Source of the DNA: DATASD01 sp035276765
Lineage (GTDB): Bacteria > Patescibacteriota > Saccharimonadia > Saccharimonadales > UBA4665
Length of the DNA: 64,000 nucleotides
NCBI GenBank assembly: GCA_035276765.1
Contig: DATELH010000001.1
Location: forward strand, 1-64,000
Direction of reading: 5' to 3'
A program made the position numbers and the translations under genes. The notes beneath the pieces are model-generated. The model was given only the letters and a program-made list of their open reading frames with translations. It made no database searches and had not been told where the DNA came from. Shown one piece after another: positions 7,189 through 15,331 of this stretch (the first letter of the stretch is position 1; the number at the start of each line of letters is the position of its first letter).

Positions 7189-8082
7189 TTATCGTTCATT
7201 GCTTATAATCTTCCTCTCGTTCGGTGGTAACGCCGATAATATCTCGTTTTTATGCTCAATCGCCCATAACACCTTGCGCCATTGCCCCTCGACAATACCT
7301 GAGTCATCAAAGATGGTATACGACAAGGCGTAGAATAAACCAGCATCGAACAGATGCGCTTTTTCTTCGTCGGTCAGGGTAATAATTGAGCAGTATGCCT
7401 TGTAAAAAGCTTCAGCCCTGTCTTTTTCAAACCTTAAATCTTTGGTAACAAAATCACATATTAGTGGAAAGCCGAGATCAAGAATGCGCGTACCAATACC
7501 GGCGTCATCCCAGTCAACCAGCACAATCTCACCAGTTGTTAGCTGAATTGAGTTATGACTACCGATATCGGTATGGATGAGGCAGGTTGGGAAACGGCTA
7601 AAATCAGGTAGCGCTTTTACAAGTTCTATATAGTGCGCGTCCATATTAAACTTCTTGGCTCGGGCAAGCATAGTCGGGATTTCGACCTCAGCTGTGAAGT
7701 CTGTCGGAATGGTGTAGCCTTGGAGGGAATGGAGCCGCGCCATTACTTCGCCGAGCTTGGCATAGTTTTCTTTGTTATTTTCGGGTTCATTGCCTTCGAG
7801 ATACGAAATAGCGTAGACACATTTACCCTCGTGCAGAACATAGTTTGTGCCACTGCGAGAAAGCAGTAACTGAGGGGCAGGATAATTTACCTCCTCAAAG
7901 AAGCGGAGAATCTGCGTGTCTTTCAGAACAGTCGCTTCGCTCTTAGAAGGATCGGCAATTTTGAAGATAAAAGTGCCTTCGTCTGCAATAACTTTATAGA
8001 CGGTACGCTCGCCGCTCTTCTTTAGGAGTTCAATAGTCGGGTTGGTTAGTGGCCAGTTTTGGCTGATATAATCAATGTTCAT
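7189..8082 (-). CDS. APH-family aminoglycoside/homoserine-kinase-like phosphotransferase
   Basis: Protein of 297 residues with an eukaryotic-like kinase fold. An N-terminal ATP-binding lobe is followed by the catalytic loop LIHTDIGSHNSIQ (Brenner-type HxDxxxxN) and the metal-binding LVDWDDAG. APH enzymes phosphorylate small molecules (aminoglycosides, choline, homoserine, fructosamine); the substrate cannot be read. The start codon overlaps the end of the S51 peptidase gene by 4 nt, so the two are translationally coupled. It is the last gene of a three-gene operon with an SDR enzyme. Confidence 0.85.
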   Translation of the reverse strand: MNIDYISQNWPLTNPTIELLKKSGERTVYKVIADEGTFIFKIADPSKSEATVLKDTQILRFFEEVNYPAPQLLLSRSGTNYVLHEGKCVYAISYLEGNEPENNKENYAKLGEVMARLHSLQGYTIPTDFTAEVEIPTMLARAKKFNMDAHYIELVKALPDFSRFPTCLIHTDIGSHNSIQLTTGEIVLVDWDDAGIGTRILDLGFPLICDFVTKDLRFEKDRAEAFYKAYCSIITLTDEEKAHLFDAGLFYALSYTIFDDSGIVEGQWRKVLWAIEHKNEILSALPPNERKIISNER

Positions 8083-8678
8083 TTGATATCTTGCTCAATG
8101 ATTACAAATTGCCCCTCTGGTAGGTGGGTTATCGTCCTGCCACCTATATGCTCCTGGAACTCAGCTTCTTCTCGCTGCCAGTCTTCTGGCGTGCGCTTAA
8201 AACCTTCGTGATCGGGCGCACCGTAATGAACCATGATATTGATATCGAGAATACCAAGTCCTTCACCAAACGCTGCACGCTTGCTTGACCAAAAGTATTT
8301 TGAGAGCATATTGGCACCGGCCGAGCTACCAATGATAACCTTATCCTGAAAGTGTTTTTTAAGTTTTTCGACAGGTGGTAAATGTTCAAAAAGAAGATTG
8401 GTATCGCCGCCATGAAAGTAGATAACGTCAGCTGCGTCCATCTGCTCTAGAAGGCTATCGGCTCTGGCGTAATCGTAGGTAAACGGCCAGTTAAAGTTGT
8501 TTGAAAACCAGCTTTGCCAGTCTTCGGCTTTTTGTTCCCAACTTTCTTCTGGCCATGAATAGAAACAGCTAAGGATTTTAGGATTAGTAACATGCTTGGC
8601 TATTTCTTGGCTCAGACGAAGGCCATAATCGGGAGATTTGCGGTCATTGCCTCCGGCGAGGATGAAGGTTTTAGACAT
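8079..8678 (-). CDS. peptidase S51 (dipeptidase E-like) family protein
   Basis: Protein of 199 residues with a class I glutaminase-like fold. The nucleophile elbow is GSSAGANML (serine in GxSAG), preceded by FHGGDTNLL, both hallmarks of S51 peptidases such as PepE and cyanophycinase relatives. A catalytic His/Glu is not assigned by eye. It probably acts in the cytoplasm on small peptides. It overlaps the upstream SDR gene by 8 nt and the downstream kinase by 4 nt, so all three are one operon. Confidence 0.82.
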   Translation of the reverse strand: MSKTFILAGGNDRKSPDYGLRLSQEIAKHVTNPKILSCFYSWPEESWEQKAEDWQSWFSNNFNWPFTYDYARADSLLEQMDAADVIYFHGGDTNLLFEHLPPVEKLKKHFQDKVIIGSSAGANMLSKYFWSSKRAAFGEGLGILDINIMVHYGAPDHEGFKRTPEDWQREEAEFQEHIGGRTITHLPEGQFVIIEQDIK

Positions 8679-9342
8679 GCTTAACCCCTAGTTCTGGAAT
8701 TATTACATTTTCGTCACAATCAAGAATAAACTCGACGCTTTTTACTGCTTGCTCAACAGTTATTGCTGAACCTTTTATCTCTAAACCAGCCTTTTTAAAC
8801 AGATCGGTTTGGATGGTTCCAGGGTAGAAGCCAGTCACGCGCACACCGTAAGCGCTAACCTCGTCCTGTAAGGCTTTTGTAAAACCAGTCAATGCCCATT
8901 TGGAGGCATTATAAATAGAGCGGCCAGCCTTGGCACTAAGCCCAGACTGCGAAATAACATTGATAATCTGTCCACGCTTTTGCGGCTTCATGAGCTTGAG
9001 CGCTGCTTTAGCAACGTAAATGCTGCCGAGTGTGTTTGTCGTGATGACGTTCTCTATGTCTTCGTCAACCGTATCGACTAGCTCGCCGTTTACAATCACG
9101 CCGGCATTGTTAATAAGCACGTCAATCGCTTGGTGCTTTTGAGCGACTTGATCGAAAGCTTTTTGTACCTGCTGGGCATTGCGAACATCGCAAACGATAT
9201 AGTCACAGCTGGTTTTTGCAGCGAGTTCTTGGAGGGCTTGTTCGTTGCGCGCTAGAGCTACGATTGTATGGGTTGTAGATAGCTTCTCGGCCAAGGCTTT
9301 GCCAAGGCCATCGCTGGCACCGGTAATAACTACTGTTTTCAT
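8671..9342 (-). CDS. short-chain dehydrogenase/reductase
   Basis: Protein of 223 residues from the ATG at 9342, chosen because TATCAT (9349-9354) stands 6 nt upstream as a leaderless promoter. NAD(P)-binding motif TGASDGLGKA, structural motif NNAG (LINNAGV), catalytic serine region VISQSG and the YNASK active site (Y-x-x-x-K). This is a classical SDR, an oxidoreductase of carbonyl/alcohol groups with unknown substrate. First gene of the SDR-S51-APH operon. Confidence 0.92.
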   Translation of the reverse strand: MKTVVITGASDGLGKALAEKLSTTHTIVALARNEQALQELAAKTSCDYIVCDVRNAQQVQKAFDQVAQKHQAIDVLINNAGVIVNGELVDTVDEDIENVITTNTLGSIYVAKAALKLMKPQKRGQIINVISQSGLSAKAGRSIYNASKWALTGFTKALQDEVSAYGVRVTGFYPGTIQTDLFKKAGLEIKGSAITVEQAVKSVEFILDCDENVIIPELGVKHV

Positions 9343-9348
9343 TCTTCT

Positions 9349-9354
9349 ATGATA
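9349..9354 (-). promoter_or_regulatory. -10 box of a leaderless promoter (SDR operon)
   Basis: TATCAT on the minus strand, 6 nt before the ATG at 9342. Confidence 0.5.
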
Positions 9355-9371
9355 CCTCAAGAGGCTGCCTT

Positions 9372-9584
9372 TGGTGGGATATCACCTACGAAGAAATAAA
9401 AACTGGAACTGAGAAAAAAGCCCTAATAACAGGGATCGCCGAGCTTTTTAGACTCGGCTATCATGATAATCCTATTATGGTGGACCCTGTCAGGGAAAAC
9501 TCGAACTATTTGTTTGAGAGTCTGATCGCTCCTTGCGAACGACTGGATGAGTTAGATAGCGAAATACTTACTGATGAACCATAG
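9372..9584 (+). pseudogene. fragment: C-terminal end of an unrecognised protein
   Basis: An open frame without its own start reads WWDITYEEIKTG... through ...LDSEILTDEP and stop (70 codons). Its composition looks like real protein and it fills an otherwise empty gap. It begins at TTTGGTGG (9370-9377), an 8-bp copy of the end of tRNA-Phe (11539-11546). By analogy with the ssrA element, where the left end keeps the recombinase tail, this may be the stranded tail of a lost recombinase. No family was recognised. Confidence 0.4.
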
Positions 9585-9586
9585 GC

Positions 9587-10213
9587 CTAGAAACGCCCTA
9601 AAGTATCAGGGTTTTCCCGAAGCCGTTTCATATATTCTTCGGCCGTTCTATCCTCAAGATAAGTGTGATAGGACTGATCATCTGGCAGCCAGTCGAAGTA
9701 TAAGCCTGCATGAACAGGGATTATACCCTTTGCCTCTTTCTTTGAAATAGTAAGACTTTGGCTGAAAATGCGCTTCGGCTTCTTATTAACAAGTTCTGCA
9801 TAAACTTCGAGTATATAATCACCAGCTTTAAAATCGAGCCTCGCCTGTTTTGGGAGTAGAAAATGGTGGTCAGCTTCAATCCCATGCTTCCCAACAAAAA
9901 GCCCACTTCCTCTTTTCAGTTGGCCCTTTTCGCCATATGCCCAAATGTTAAACGTCTTAATTGCATTATCTTTAGTCAGTTTGACGTACATACCCTCAAT
10001 ATATTGACCCTTATCTGCTGTGCTATACAGCAAAGTACGCAAAAATATTTTGGCAGCTTCACTATTACCACCGTCTTTCCCAAAAAATATTACTGATGGT
10101 CGTGTCATCCTTATAGTACCCTTACGCATACGAGTCAGCCAAAAAGTGACAATCGATACCAAAAGGGCGGCAACTGAGATTATGATTGGAAGTACTGACT
10201 CTACTTTTGGCAT
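9587..10213 (-). CDS. membrane-anchored protein, unknown
   Basis: Protein of 208 residues. One N-terminal transmembrane helix (VLPIIISVAALLVSIVTFWL), then a basic turn (TRMRKG) and a cytoplasmic domain of ~170 residues of mixed beta/alpha character (FKAGDYILEVYAEL suggests a beta-sandwich). No family recognised. It follows the Fic gene by 12 nt in the same direction, so a partner or target role for the Fic enzyme is conceivable. Confidence 0.6.
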   Translation of the reverse strand: MPKVESVLPIIISVAALLVSIVTFWLTRMRKGTIRMTRPSVIFFGKDGGNSEAAKIFLRTLLYSTADKGQYIEGMYVKLTKDNAIKTFNIWAYGEKGQLKRGSGLFVGKHGIEADHHFLLPKQARLDFKAGDYILEVYAELVNKKPKRIFSQSLTISKKEAKGIIPVHAGLYFDWLPDDQSYHTYLEDRTAEEYMKRLRENPDTLGRF

Positions 10214-10225
10214 ATTTTTACCAGG

Positions 10226-11374
10226 TTAGCCATTTCCATCAAAGAGAGCGAGGTAATCTCCATATATCCACTTCTGTGCGTATACGTTATCGCCAGGCTT
10301 CATAGGCGACAAAATACCCATTTTAACAAGTCGCTCAATAACTTTATAACCACCACGCTCAGTGTAGCCTGTCCATTTTACAATGTCAGCAATACCAGCG
10401 ATCGGCATTTTATAGAGATTTTCTAACACCTTTACGGTTGCTTCTGAGGCTGTACGATTGAGCATCTGTACCTTAGCCATATCGTGCTCGCGAAGCTTAG
10501 TAATTGCAGCGCAAGTAGCAATAGCCGAGTTGGCAATCTCGATAATACCGTCGAGGAAAAACTCGAGCCATCCTGCTACATCTCCGTTATGATAGTTATC
10601 AAGTTTCTCGTAATATAATTGCTGATGCTTTTTGAAGTACGAGGACAGGTAAAGAATCGGCATCTCGAGTAAACCCTTATACCAGAGAAACATCGTAATT
10701 AGCATGCGGCCTGTGCGACCGTTACCATCATTAAATGGGTGAATCATCTCAAATTGCGCATGCAAAAAGGCAGCCTTAATCAGCGGCAGGTATTCGTCTT
10801 CAGCGTGGATAAACTTCTCTAGGTGATCGAGAGCAATATTCATTTCGTGAACTGGTGGTGGAACGTATTTAGCGTTATCGGGTCTTGTACCGGAAATCCA
10901 GTTTTGCCTCGTGCGAAATTCACCAGGATACGCCGGATGGGTTACGCGTGCATTTGTCATTAATTGCTTATGCAATTCGCGGATAAAGCGAAGGGTGATT
11001 GGAAAATCTTCTGCTCGTTTAAGGCCATAGTTTAGAGCGTTAATGTAATGTAAGATATCGTCAACGTCAGGAGGCAAATTAGTGCTAGGTTCCACATTTT
11101 CGCGCTCGATTGCGTCCATCATCGTTGCGTTCGTGCCTTCAATCTGACTCGAGGATGAGGCATCCTTACGGACGAACATGGTCAAAAACCAGTCTTTATC
11201 TGGCAGTAACACAGTAATACCGTCCAATTTTCCCAATAGTCGGATCGCCTCCGTATGCTTAGCAATGAGTCTGCCATCCAAGTTCAGAATGCCCTTGGGT
11301 GGAAAACCATTAGGAACAAAGGCTTTAAATCCTTCTTTCTGTTGTATGTATTGGCCAATCAAAATCTTGTTCAT
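10226..11374 (-). CDS. Fic-family protein (probable AMP transferase)
   Basis: Protein of 382 residues. Fic active loop HPFNDGNGRTGR near residue 212 is complete, including the catalytic His and the phosphate-binding G-N-G-R. An N-terminal inhibitory helix motif SSSQIEGT (S-x-x-x-E-G, about residue 75-80) marks a self-inhibited class II Fic. The C-terminus carries a winged-helix-like region (IVKWTGYTERGGYKVIERLVKMGIL). Fic proteins attach AMP or related groups to target proteins. The gene lies between two putative att-like direct repeats ending in tRNA-Phe. An inverted repeat upstream (11403-11443) may be its operator or a terminator. Confidence 0.92.
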   Translation of the reverse strand: MNKILIGQYIQQKEGFKAFVPNGFPPKGILNLDGRLIAKHTEAIRLLGKLDGITVLLPDKDWFLTMFVRKDASSSSQIEGTNATMMDAIERENVEPSTNLPPDVDDILHYINALNYGLKRAEDFPITLRFIRELHKQLMTNARVTHPAYPGEFRTRQNWISGTRPDNAKYVPPPVHEMNIALDHLEKFIHAEDEYLPLIKAAFLHAQFEMIHPFNDGNGRTGRMLITMFLWYKGLLEMPILYLSSYFKKHQQLYYEKLDNYHNGDVAGWLEFFLDGIIEIANSAIATCAAITKLREHDMAKVQMLNRTASEATVKVLENLYKMPIAGIADIVKWTGYTERGGYKVIERLVKMGILSPMKPGDNVYAQKWIYGDYLALFDGNG

Positions 11375-11402
11375 ATCTTTTAACCTATGTGAACATTATT
11401 AC

Positions 11403-11443
11403 AAAAATCGTTCATATACGCAAGAGTGATGTGAACGATTTTT
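11403..11443. repeat. inverted repeat upstream of fic
   Basis: Arms AAAAATCGTTCATAT and ATGTGAACGATTTTT (14 of 15 paired) with an 11-nt loop. Another GTGAAC half-site lies at 11389-11394. It may be a protein-binding site for autoregulation by the Fic winged helix, or a bidirectional terminator (A- and T-rich ends). Confidence 0.55.
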
Positions 11444-11467
11444 TCTGCCCTATCAGACTCGAACTAA

Positions 11468-11536
11468 ATAACAGAGGTAGTTTTGCAAAATAAAAATCCG
11501 AGACATCATTTCTCGGATTTTTACCTCTGTTATTCA
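11468..11536 (-). terminator. terminator of tRNA-Phe nested in an inverted repeat
   Basis: Inner hairpin AAAAATCCGAGA / TCTCGGATTTTT is a strong terminator on either strand. It is enclosed by AATAACAGAGGTA and TACCTCTGTTATT. A third related copy GGTAACAGAGGTTATT lies at 11623-11638, on the other side of the tRNA, so the tRNA is bracketed by the same 10-12 nt word. Confidence 0.65.
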
Positions 11537-11540
11537 AATT

Positions 11541-11616
11541 TGGTGGCGCCTCCCAGACTCGAACTGGGGACACAAGGCTCTTCAGGCCTCTGCTCTACCA
11601 ACTGAGCTAAAGCGCC
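11541..11616 (-). tRNA. tRNA-Phe(GAA)
   Basis: Minus-strand cloverleaf: acceptor GGCGCTT pairs with AGGCGCC (one G-U), D-arm GCTCAGTTGGTAGAGC, anticodon loop CTGAAGA (anticodon GAA), T-loop TTCGAGT, discriminator A and encoded CCA. The CCA end is repeated at 9370-9377, a possible old attachment site. Confidence 0.95.
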
Positions 11617-11697
11617 AACTCCGCGGTAACAGAGGTTATTGTACTAAGTTATGGCCGTTTCTTCAACTGGAAGTTTCGGGCACGGCCACCTAACCCG

Positions 11698-12459
11698 TTA
11701 GGACTCTTTGCTAATGAACTCGCGCACGCTTTTGATGGTGTCCATAAACTGCGCCGGGAATACGATGGTGCTGTTCTTTTCGGCGGCGATGTCGTTGAGC
11801 ACTTGCAAGTTGCGCAGCTGCAAGGCGATGGGGTGCTGCGCGATGATGTCGGCGGCCTCGCCCAGTTTGGCGGCACTGAGCTGTTCACCTTCGGCGGCAA
11901 TGATTTTGGCACGCTTTTCGCGTTCGGCTTCGGCCTGTTTGGCCATGGCGCGCTGCATGCTGTCGGGCAGGCGGATGTCCTTTACCTCGACGGTGCTCAC
12001 ATAAATGCCCCATTGGCCAGTGGCTTGTTCCAGGATGGCTTGGATTTTTTCGTTGATAGCCGAGGTTTCGCTGAGCACGTCGTCGAGCGAGCTTTGGCCC
12101 ACCACATTCCGCACGGTGGTCTGCGCAATCTGGTAGGTGGCGGCGATGACGTTTTCGATTTCAACGACCGATTTGATGGGATCAACGATTTGGTAATACG
12201 CCACGGCGGCGACGTCGATCGACACGTTGTCTTTGGTGATGATTTTTTGCGACTCAATCGGCAGGGTCACGGTGCGCAAGCTCACCTTTTTCATCTGGTC
12301 GACAATCGGGATGATAACTCGCAAACCTGGTTGTTTTACATGGTGGCGAACCCGGCCGAGCCGAAACACTACGCCGCGCTCGTACTGCGTCACAATGCGT
12401 ACGCCGTTGGCAATAATAAACAACACAATCACCAGTAAAACGATCAAAAATACAGCCAT
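11698..12459 (-). CDS. SPFH/band 7 (stomatin-like) membrane protein
   Basis: Protein of 253 residues. One N-terminal membrane hairpin/helix (VFLIVLLVIVLFIIANGV), then the SPFH core: YERGVVFRLGRV, PGLRVIIPIVD, VDVAAVAYYQI-type strands, and a coiled-coil C-terminus (AMAKQAEAEREKRAKIIAAEGE). Stomatin/slipin-type proteins oligomerise in membranes and organise microdomains; they often pair with NfeD proteases, but none is seen here. Length is typical. Confidence 0.93.
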   Translation of the reverse strand: MAVFLIVLLVIVLFIIANGVRIVTQYERGVVFRLGRVRHHVKQPGLRVIIPIVDQMKKVSLRTVTLPIESQKIITKDNVSIDVAAVAYYQIVDPIKSVVEIENVIAATYQIAQTTVRNVVGQSSLDDVLSETSAINEKIQAILEQATGQWGIYVSTVEVKDIRLPDSMQRAMAKQAEAEREKRAKIIAAEGEQLSAAKLGEAADIIAQHPIALQLRNLQVLNDIAAEKNSTIVFPAQFMDTIKSVREFISKES

Positions 12460-12517
12460 ACCGATTCCCTACATTACAATCCTATTGTATGCTAGCTTCC
12501 CCTGGCAAGCAATGAAA

Positions 12518-13912
12518 TTACGAGCCACGCGCGCTCAGCACGTTTTTGAAAAGCTGAAACATGCTCTGGATTTGTGCTGGGGTGATCGCGGCCGGGCCAG
12601 TGGCATACGGGTCGGTTTCGCTGTTTTGCTGGAACGAAATGGTGATTAGGCGCGGGCCATTCAAAATGACGTAATCGTCCTGCAGGATCGTGTAGTTCAC
12701 CTGGTGCGTTCCCGCCGATTGGTTGATGGCCGACTTTTGGAAGACCCCTTGGTTGTGATACGTGTAAGCAGCGTCGCCCAGGTTCGGAATGTCTTGGAGG
12801 GTGGGTCCAACAGCGGCAGGTTTTTGCGCGGCTTTTTTGGCCGCAAACGCTGCCTTAGCGCCGTCGGCGGTCGAAAAAGTGTTCATACTCAGGCGCAAAC
12901 TTTGCGGATAAATATTGACAAGCTGCAAAGCTTGCGCTTGCGACGAAGAATTAAATGCCTGGAAACCGGCACGATCGGTGCTGGTGTTAAAGGTAAGGCC
13001 GCACGTATTCGTCACGCCAGTGGTCGCGGCCGGCAGATTGCTGAGCGCGCCGTATTGGCCTTCATTAGTCATGACGTCTGGTCGAAACTGGATGCCACTA
13101 AAGATACTGGCTAGCTTAGTGTAGTCCAAGCCCCTACAGATATCAACAAAAGGCGTGCCCAAGAATGTGGCGTGGCCTGCCAGACTGTTCGGCTTGGTGG
13201 CAACCGCTTTGTTGTCGGCGTTTGCGAGAATGGTTTTGGCAAAAGCGTCGAGCTTTGGCGTGGCGGTGGCAGTGGTGTCGCCGTCTTGCAAAGGATAGTC
13301 GAGGGTTATATAGACGTTGTTGTGGGCGATCGACGCCTCAATAGTGTCGTTGAGCGCGCCCGGCTTAAACACCACGCTGTTGGTTACAAATGACGGCAGG
13401 CTTGGCGGCGTCGCGTTGGGGTTTTTGGAGTTCGCGGCGGCGGCTAATTGATCGCGGCTCAAGCTGTCGTTTGCCCCTTTGGTGCCGCTAAACTGATTGA
13501 TTGTAACCGTTATGGACGTTTCGCTGGTTGCGCCCGGACTTTTTGGGATGGTCATGGCGCAGCTTGAGCCATAGCCGGCGGCCGGGTCGGGTTGGCGGGC
13601 CAGTTGCGTCAGGTCGCCTTTGGCATTCACAAAGGCGCTGGCTTCGTATTGGTAGCCGATATTGCCGCCGTCGTTCAAGCCAAAAGCACTTTCGTAGTTA
13701 GTGATTGTGGCCACGCTACAGGGATACACATAAGGAAAAGTGCCAACGGTTAAGCTCGCGGCAGTCTCTTGCTGCGGGTTGTTCGCTTGTTTTTGTTTGT
13801 TCAAAAAGAACACGAGCAAGCCAGCAATGAGTGCCAGCGCCAACACCGAACCGATGCCGATCAACCATAACGCGCGTTTAGAAGAGCCGTCAAAGTTGTA
13901 ATCGGGTTGCAT
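12518..13912 (-). CDS. membrane-anchored extracytoplasmic protein, unknown
   Basis: Protein of 464 residues from the ATG at 13912, which has TACAAT (13920-13925) 7 nt upstream; the longer open frame lacks support. A short cytoplasmic N-terminus (MQPDYNFDGSSKR) leads to one transmembrane helix (ALWLIGIGSVLALALIAGLLVFFL) and ~420 residues outside, rich in Ala/Thr/Asn with paired cysteines (YPCSVATI, SSCAMTI, VDICRGLD, NTCGLTF). No family recognised. The layout repeats similar blocks, suggesting two related sub-domains of ~200 residues. Confidence 0.7.
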   Translation of the reverse strand: MQPDYNFDGSSKRALWLIGIGSVLALALIAGLLVFFLNKQKQANNPQQETAASLTVGTFPYVYPCSVATITNYESAFGLNDGGNIGYQYEASAFVNAKGDLTQLARQPDPAAGYGSSCAMTIPKSPGATSETSITVTINQFSGTKGANDSLSRDQLAAAANSKNPNATPPSLPSFVTNSVVFKPGALNDTIEASIAHNNVYITLDYPLQDGDTTATATPKLDAFAKTILANADNKAVATKPNSLAGHATFLGTPFVDICRGLDYTKLASIFSGIQFRPDVMTNEGQYGALSNLPAATTGVTNTCGLTFNTSTDRAGFQAFNSSSQAQALQLVNIYPQSLRLSMNTFSTADGAKAAFAAKKAAQKPAAVGPTLQDIPNLGDAAYTYHNQGVFQKSAINQSAGTHQVNYTILQDDYVILNGPRLITISFQQNSETDPYATGPAAITPAQIQSMFQLFKNVLSARGS

Positions 13913-13919
13913 AAGCAGT

Positions 13920-13925
13920 ATTGTA
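13920..13925 (-). promoter_or_regulatory. -10 box of a leaderless promoter
   Basis: TACAAT on the minus strand, 7 nt before the ATG at 13912. Confidence 0.5.
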
Positions 13926-13967
13926 GCGGGCAGTGCCGCGTCGAACAAGCAGATTTCCGAGCGCTAT

Positions 13968-15287
13968 TTACTGGTTACCGCCGAGCGAGGCACCCGGACC
14001 CGGCATGCCGTCTATGTACTCGCGGCAAAAACGCTCAAATACGGCGTTCGTCCAGCCAAATCCTGTTTGTGACGGGTACACGCCCTTGAGTGGTGGCTTT
14101 TCGGGCGAGACGACATTGTATTTTTCGAGGAAAACACCGTGTTCGTTGAACCAGTCCAGGTTCGTGCGCAGCCATTTCATGGCCAGCCGACGGGCGTCGT
14201 CGTGATAGCCGTAACGTTGCAACCCCTTGACCACAATAAAATGGAGGGGCGCCCAGCCGTTCGGATGCGCCCATTGCGTTGGCATAGCGCCTGGCACATA
14301 TTTACCGAGCGGATTGAAGTCGGTGGCGCTGAGGCCGCCCTTTTGCTCGAACCGCTTAAGTGCCTTTACCATGGCTTGTGCTTGGCGGCCATCGGCCATG
14401 CCTGCCCACATGGTGTAGTAGGCGGCGAGCGAGCTAATATTGCCGCGCTTTTCCTTTACGAAATTGTAGTCGTAAAACAAGCCGCGGCCGGCATCCCACA
14501 TAAGTTCGTTCATGGTTTGTTTGCGCTTTTCGGCAGCGCGGCTCCATTCGTTGGCTTCTTCTTGGTTGCCCAAGATGCGCGCAGCGCGGGCGAAATCGGT
14601 TTCGTATTTGTACAGCAAAGCGTTCAGATCGACCGGCAAGTAGTTGAGCGCGTGGCGGTTAAAGCGGGGCGTCATGTCCCAGCCGCTTTCGGCCTCAGCA
14701 ATGTCGTGCAAATAATTAAAGTCGTAGTAGCGGCTGAGGCCTTGGTACATCTGGCGGGCATTCGGCTTGGTCTTGCCCATCCACACTGCGCGGTACTCTT
14801 GCTGCGCCAGCAGCATTGCCTCTTTTAGCCAGTCCTTGCCCGGTTCGTACACTTGGTATATGTCAAAAATAAAGCTGGTGAGAAATGGCGGTTGCGAACG
14901 GCCGGTAAGGTACGTGCGCGACGCGTTCGGGATAATGCCAAACCGTTTAAGCAGCGTAAACAGGTCTTCCAAAATACCCTCAACCAGCTCTTTGTGCGGA
15001 GCGTCGAGCATACCTTGCACCATAAAATAGCTGTCCCAGTAGTACAGCTCGTTGTAGTCGAACTCGTGGCCTTCCTCGTAGCTGGGAACCAGATAGGGGC
15101 GTGGCAAACCGATGAGGCTTTCGTCGTCCTTGGGATGGAACCGTTCGAGTTTGGGCCAATACGCCGCGATATAATCGCGCGCCACTTGCACGTCGGCAGC
15201 TGTTAAGTCTTTGTTTCCGCGCGAAAAGAACCCGCTTTTGACGGTTTGCACGGCTTTGGATTTAATATTCTTCGCTTTATCTATCAT
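13968..15287 (-). CDS. GH37 trehalase-like glycosidase
   Basis: Protein of 439 residues, an (alpha/alpha)6-barrel glycosidase. Near-signature regions of trehalase are visible: LPRPYLVPS then FDYNELYYWDSYF (family form is E-F-Y-x-W-D-x-Y) near residue 70-90, ESGWDMTPRF in mid-protein (the family Asp general acid region), and QWAHPNGWAP for the second signature QWDxPxGWAP. No signal peptide is seen, so it is probably cytoplasmic or exported in a non-classical way. It likely hydrolyses trehalose or a related alpha-glucoside. This is consistent with an organism using sugars through the glycolytic and pentose-phosphate genes in this window. Confidence 0.82.
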   Translation of the reverse strand: MIDKAKNIKSKAVQTVKSGFFSRGNKDLTAADVQVARDYIAAYWPKLERFHPKDDESLIGLPRPYLVPSYEEGHEFDYNELYYWDSYFMVQGMLDAPHKELVEGILEDLFTLLKRFGIIPNASRTYLTGRSQPPFLTSFIFDIYQVYEPGKDWLKEAMLLAQQEYRAVWMGKTKPNARQMYQGLSRYYDFNYLHDIAEAESGWDMTPRFNRHALNYLPVDLNALLYKYETDFARAARILGNQEEANEWSRAAEKRKQTMNELMWDAGRGLFYDYNFVKEKRGNISSLAAYYTMWAGMADGRQAQAMVKALKRFEQKGGLSATDFNPLGKYVPGAMPTQWAHPNGWAPLHFIVVKGLQRYGYHDDARRLAMKWLRTNLDWFNEHGVFLEKYNVVSPEKPPLKGVYPSQTGFGWTNAVFERFCREYIDGMPGPGASLGGNQ

Positions 15288-15331
15288 CTTAAACCAGCCT
15301 AGGGCACCAACCCGTCCGGCGTCAAGGGTAA

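Noticed and set aside
11547..11590. Protein reading LVAPPRLELGTQGSS... on the plus strand
   Set aside because: This is a well-known false ORF produced by reading tRNA-Phe in antisense.
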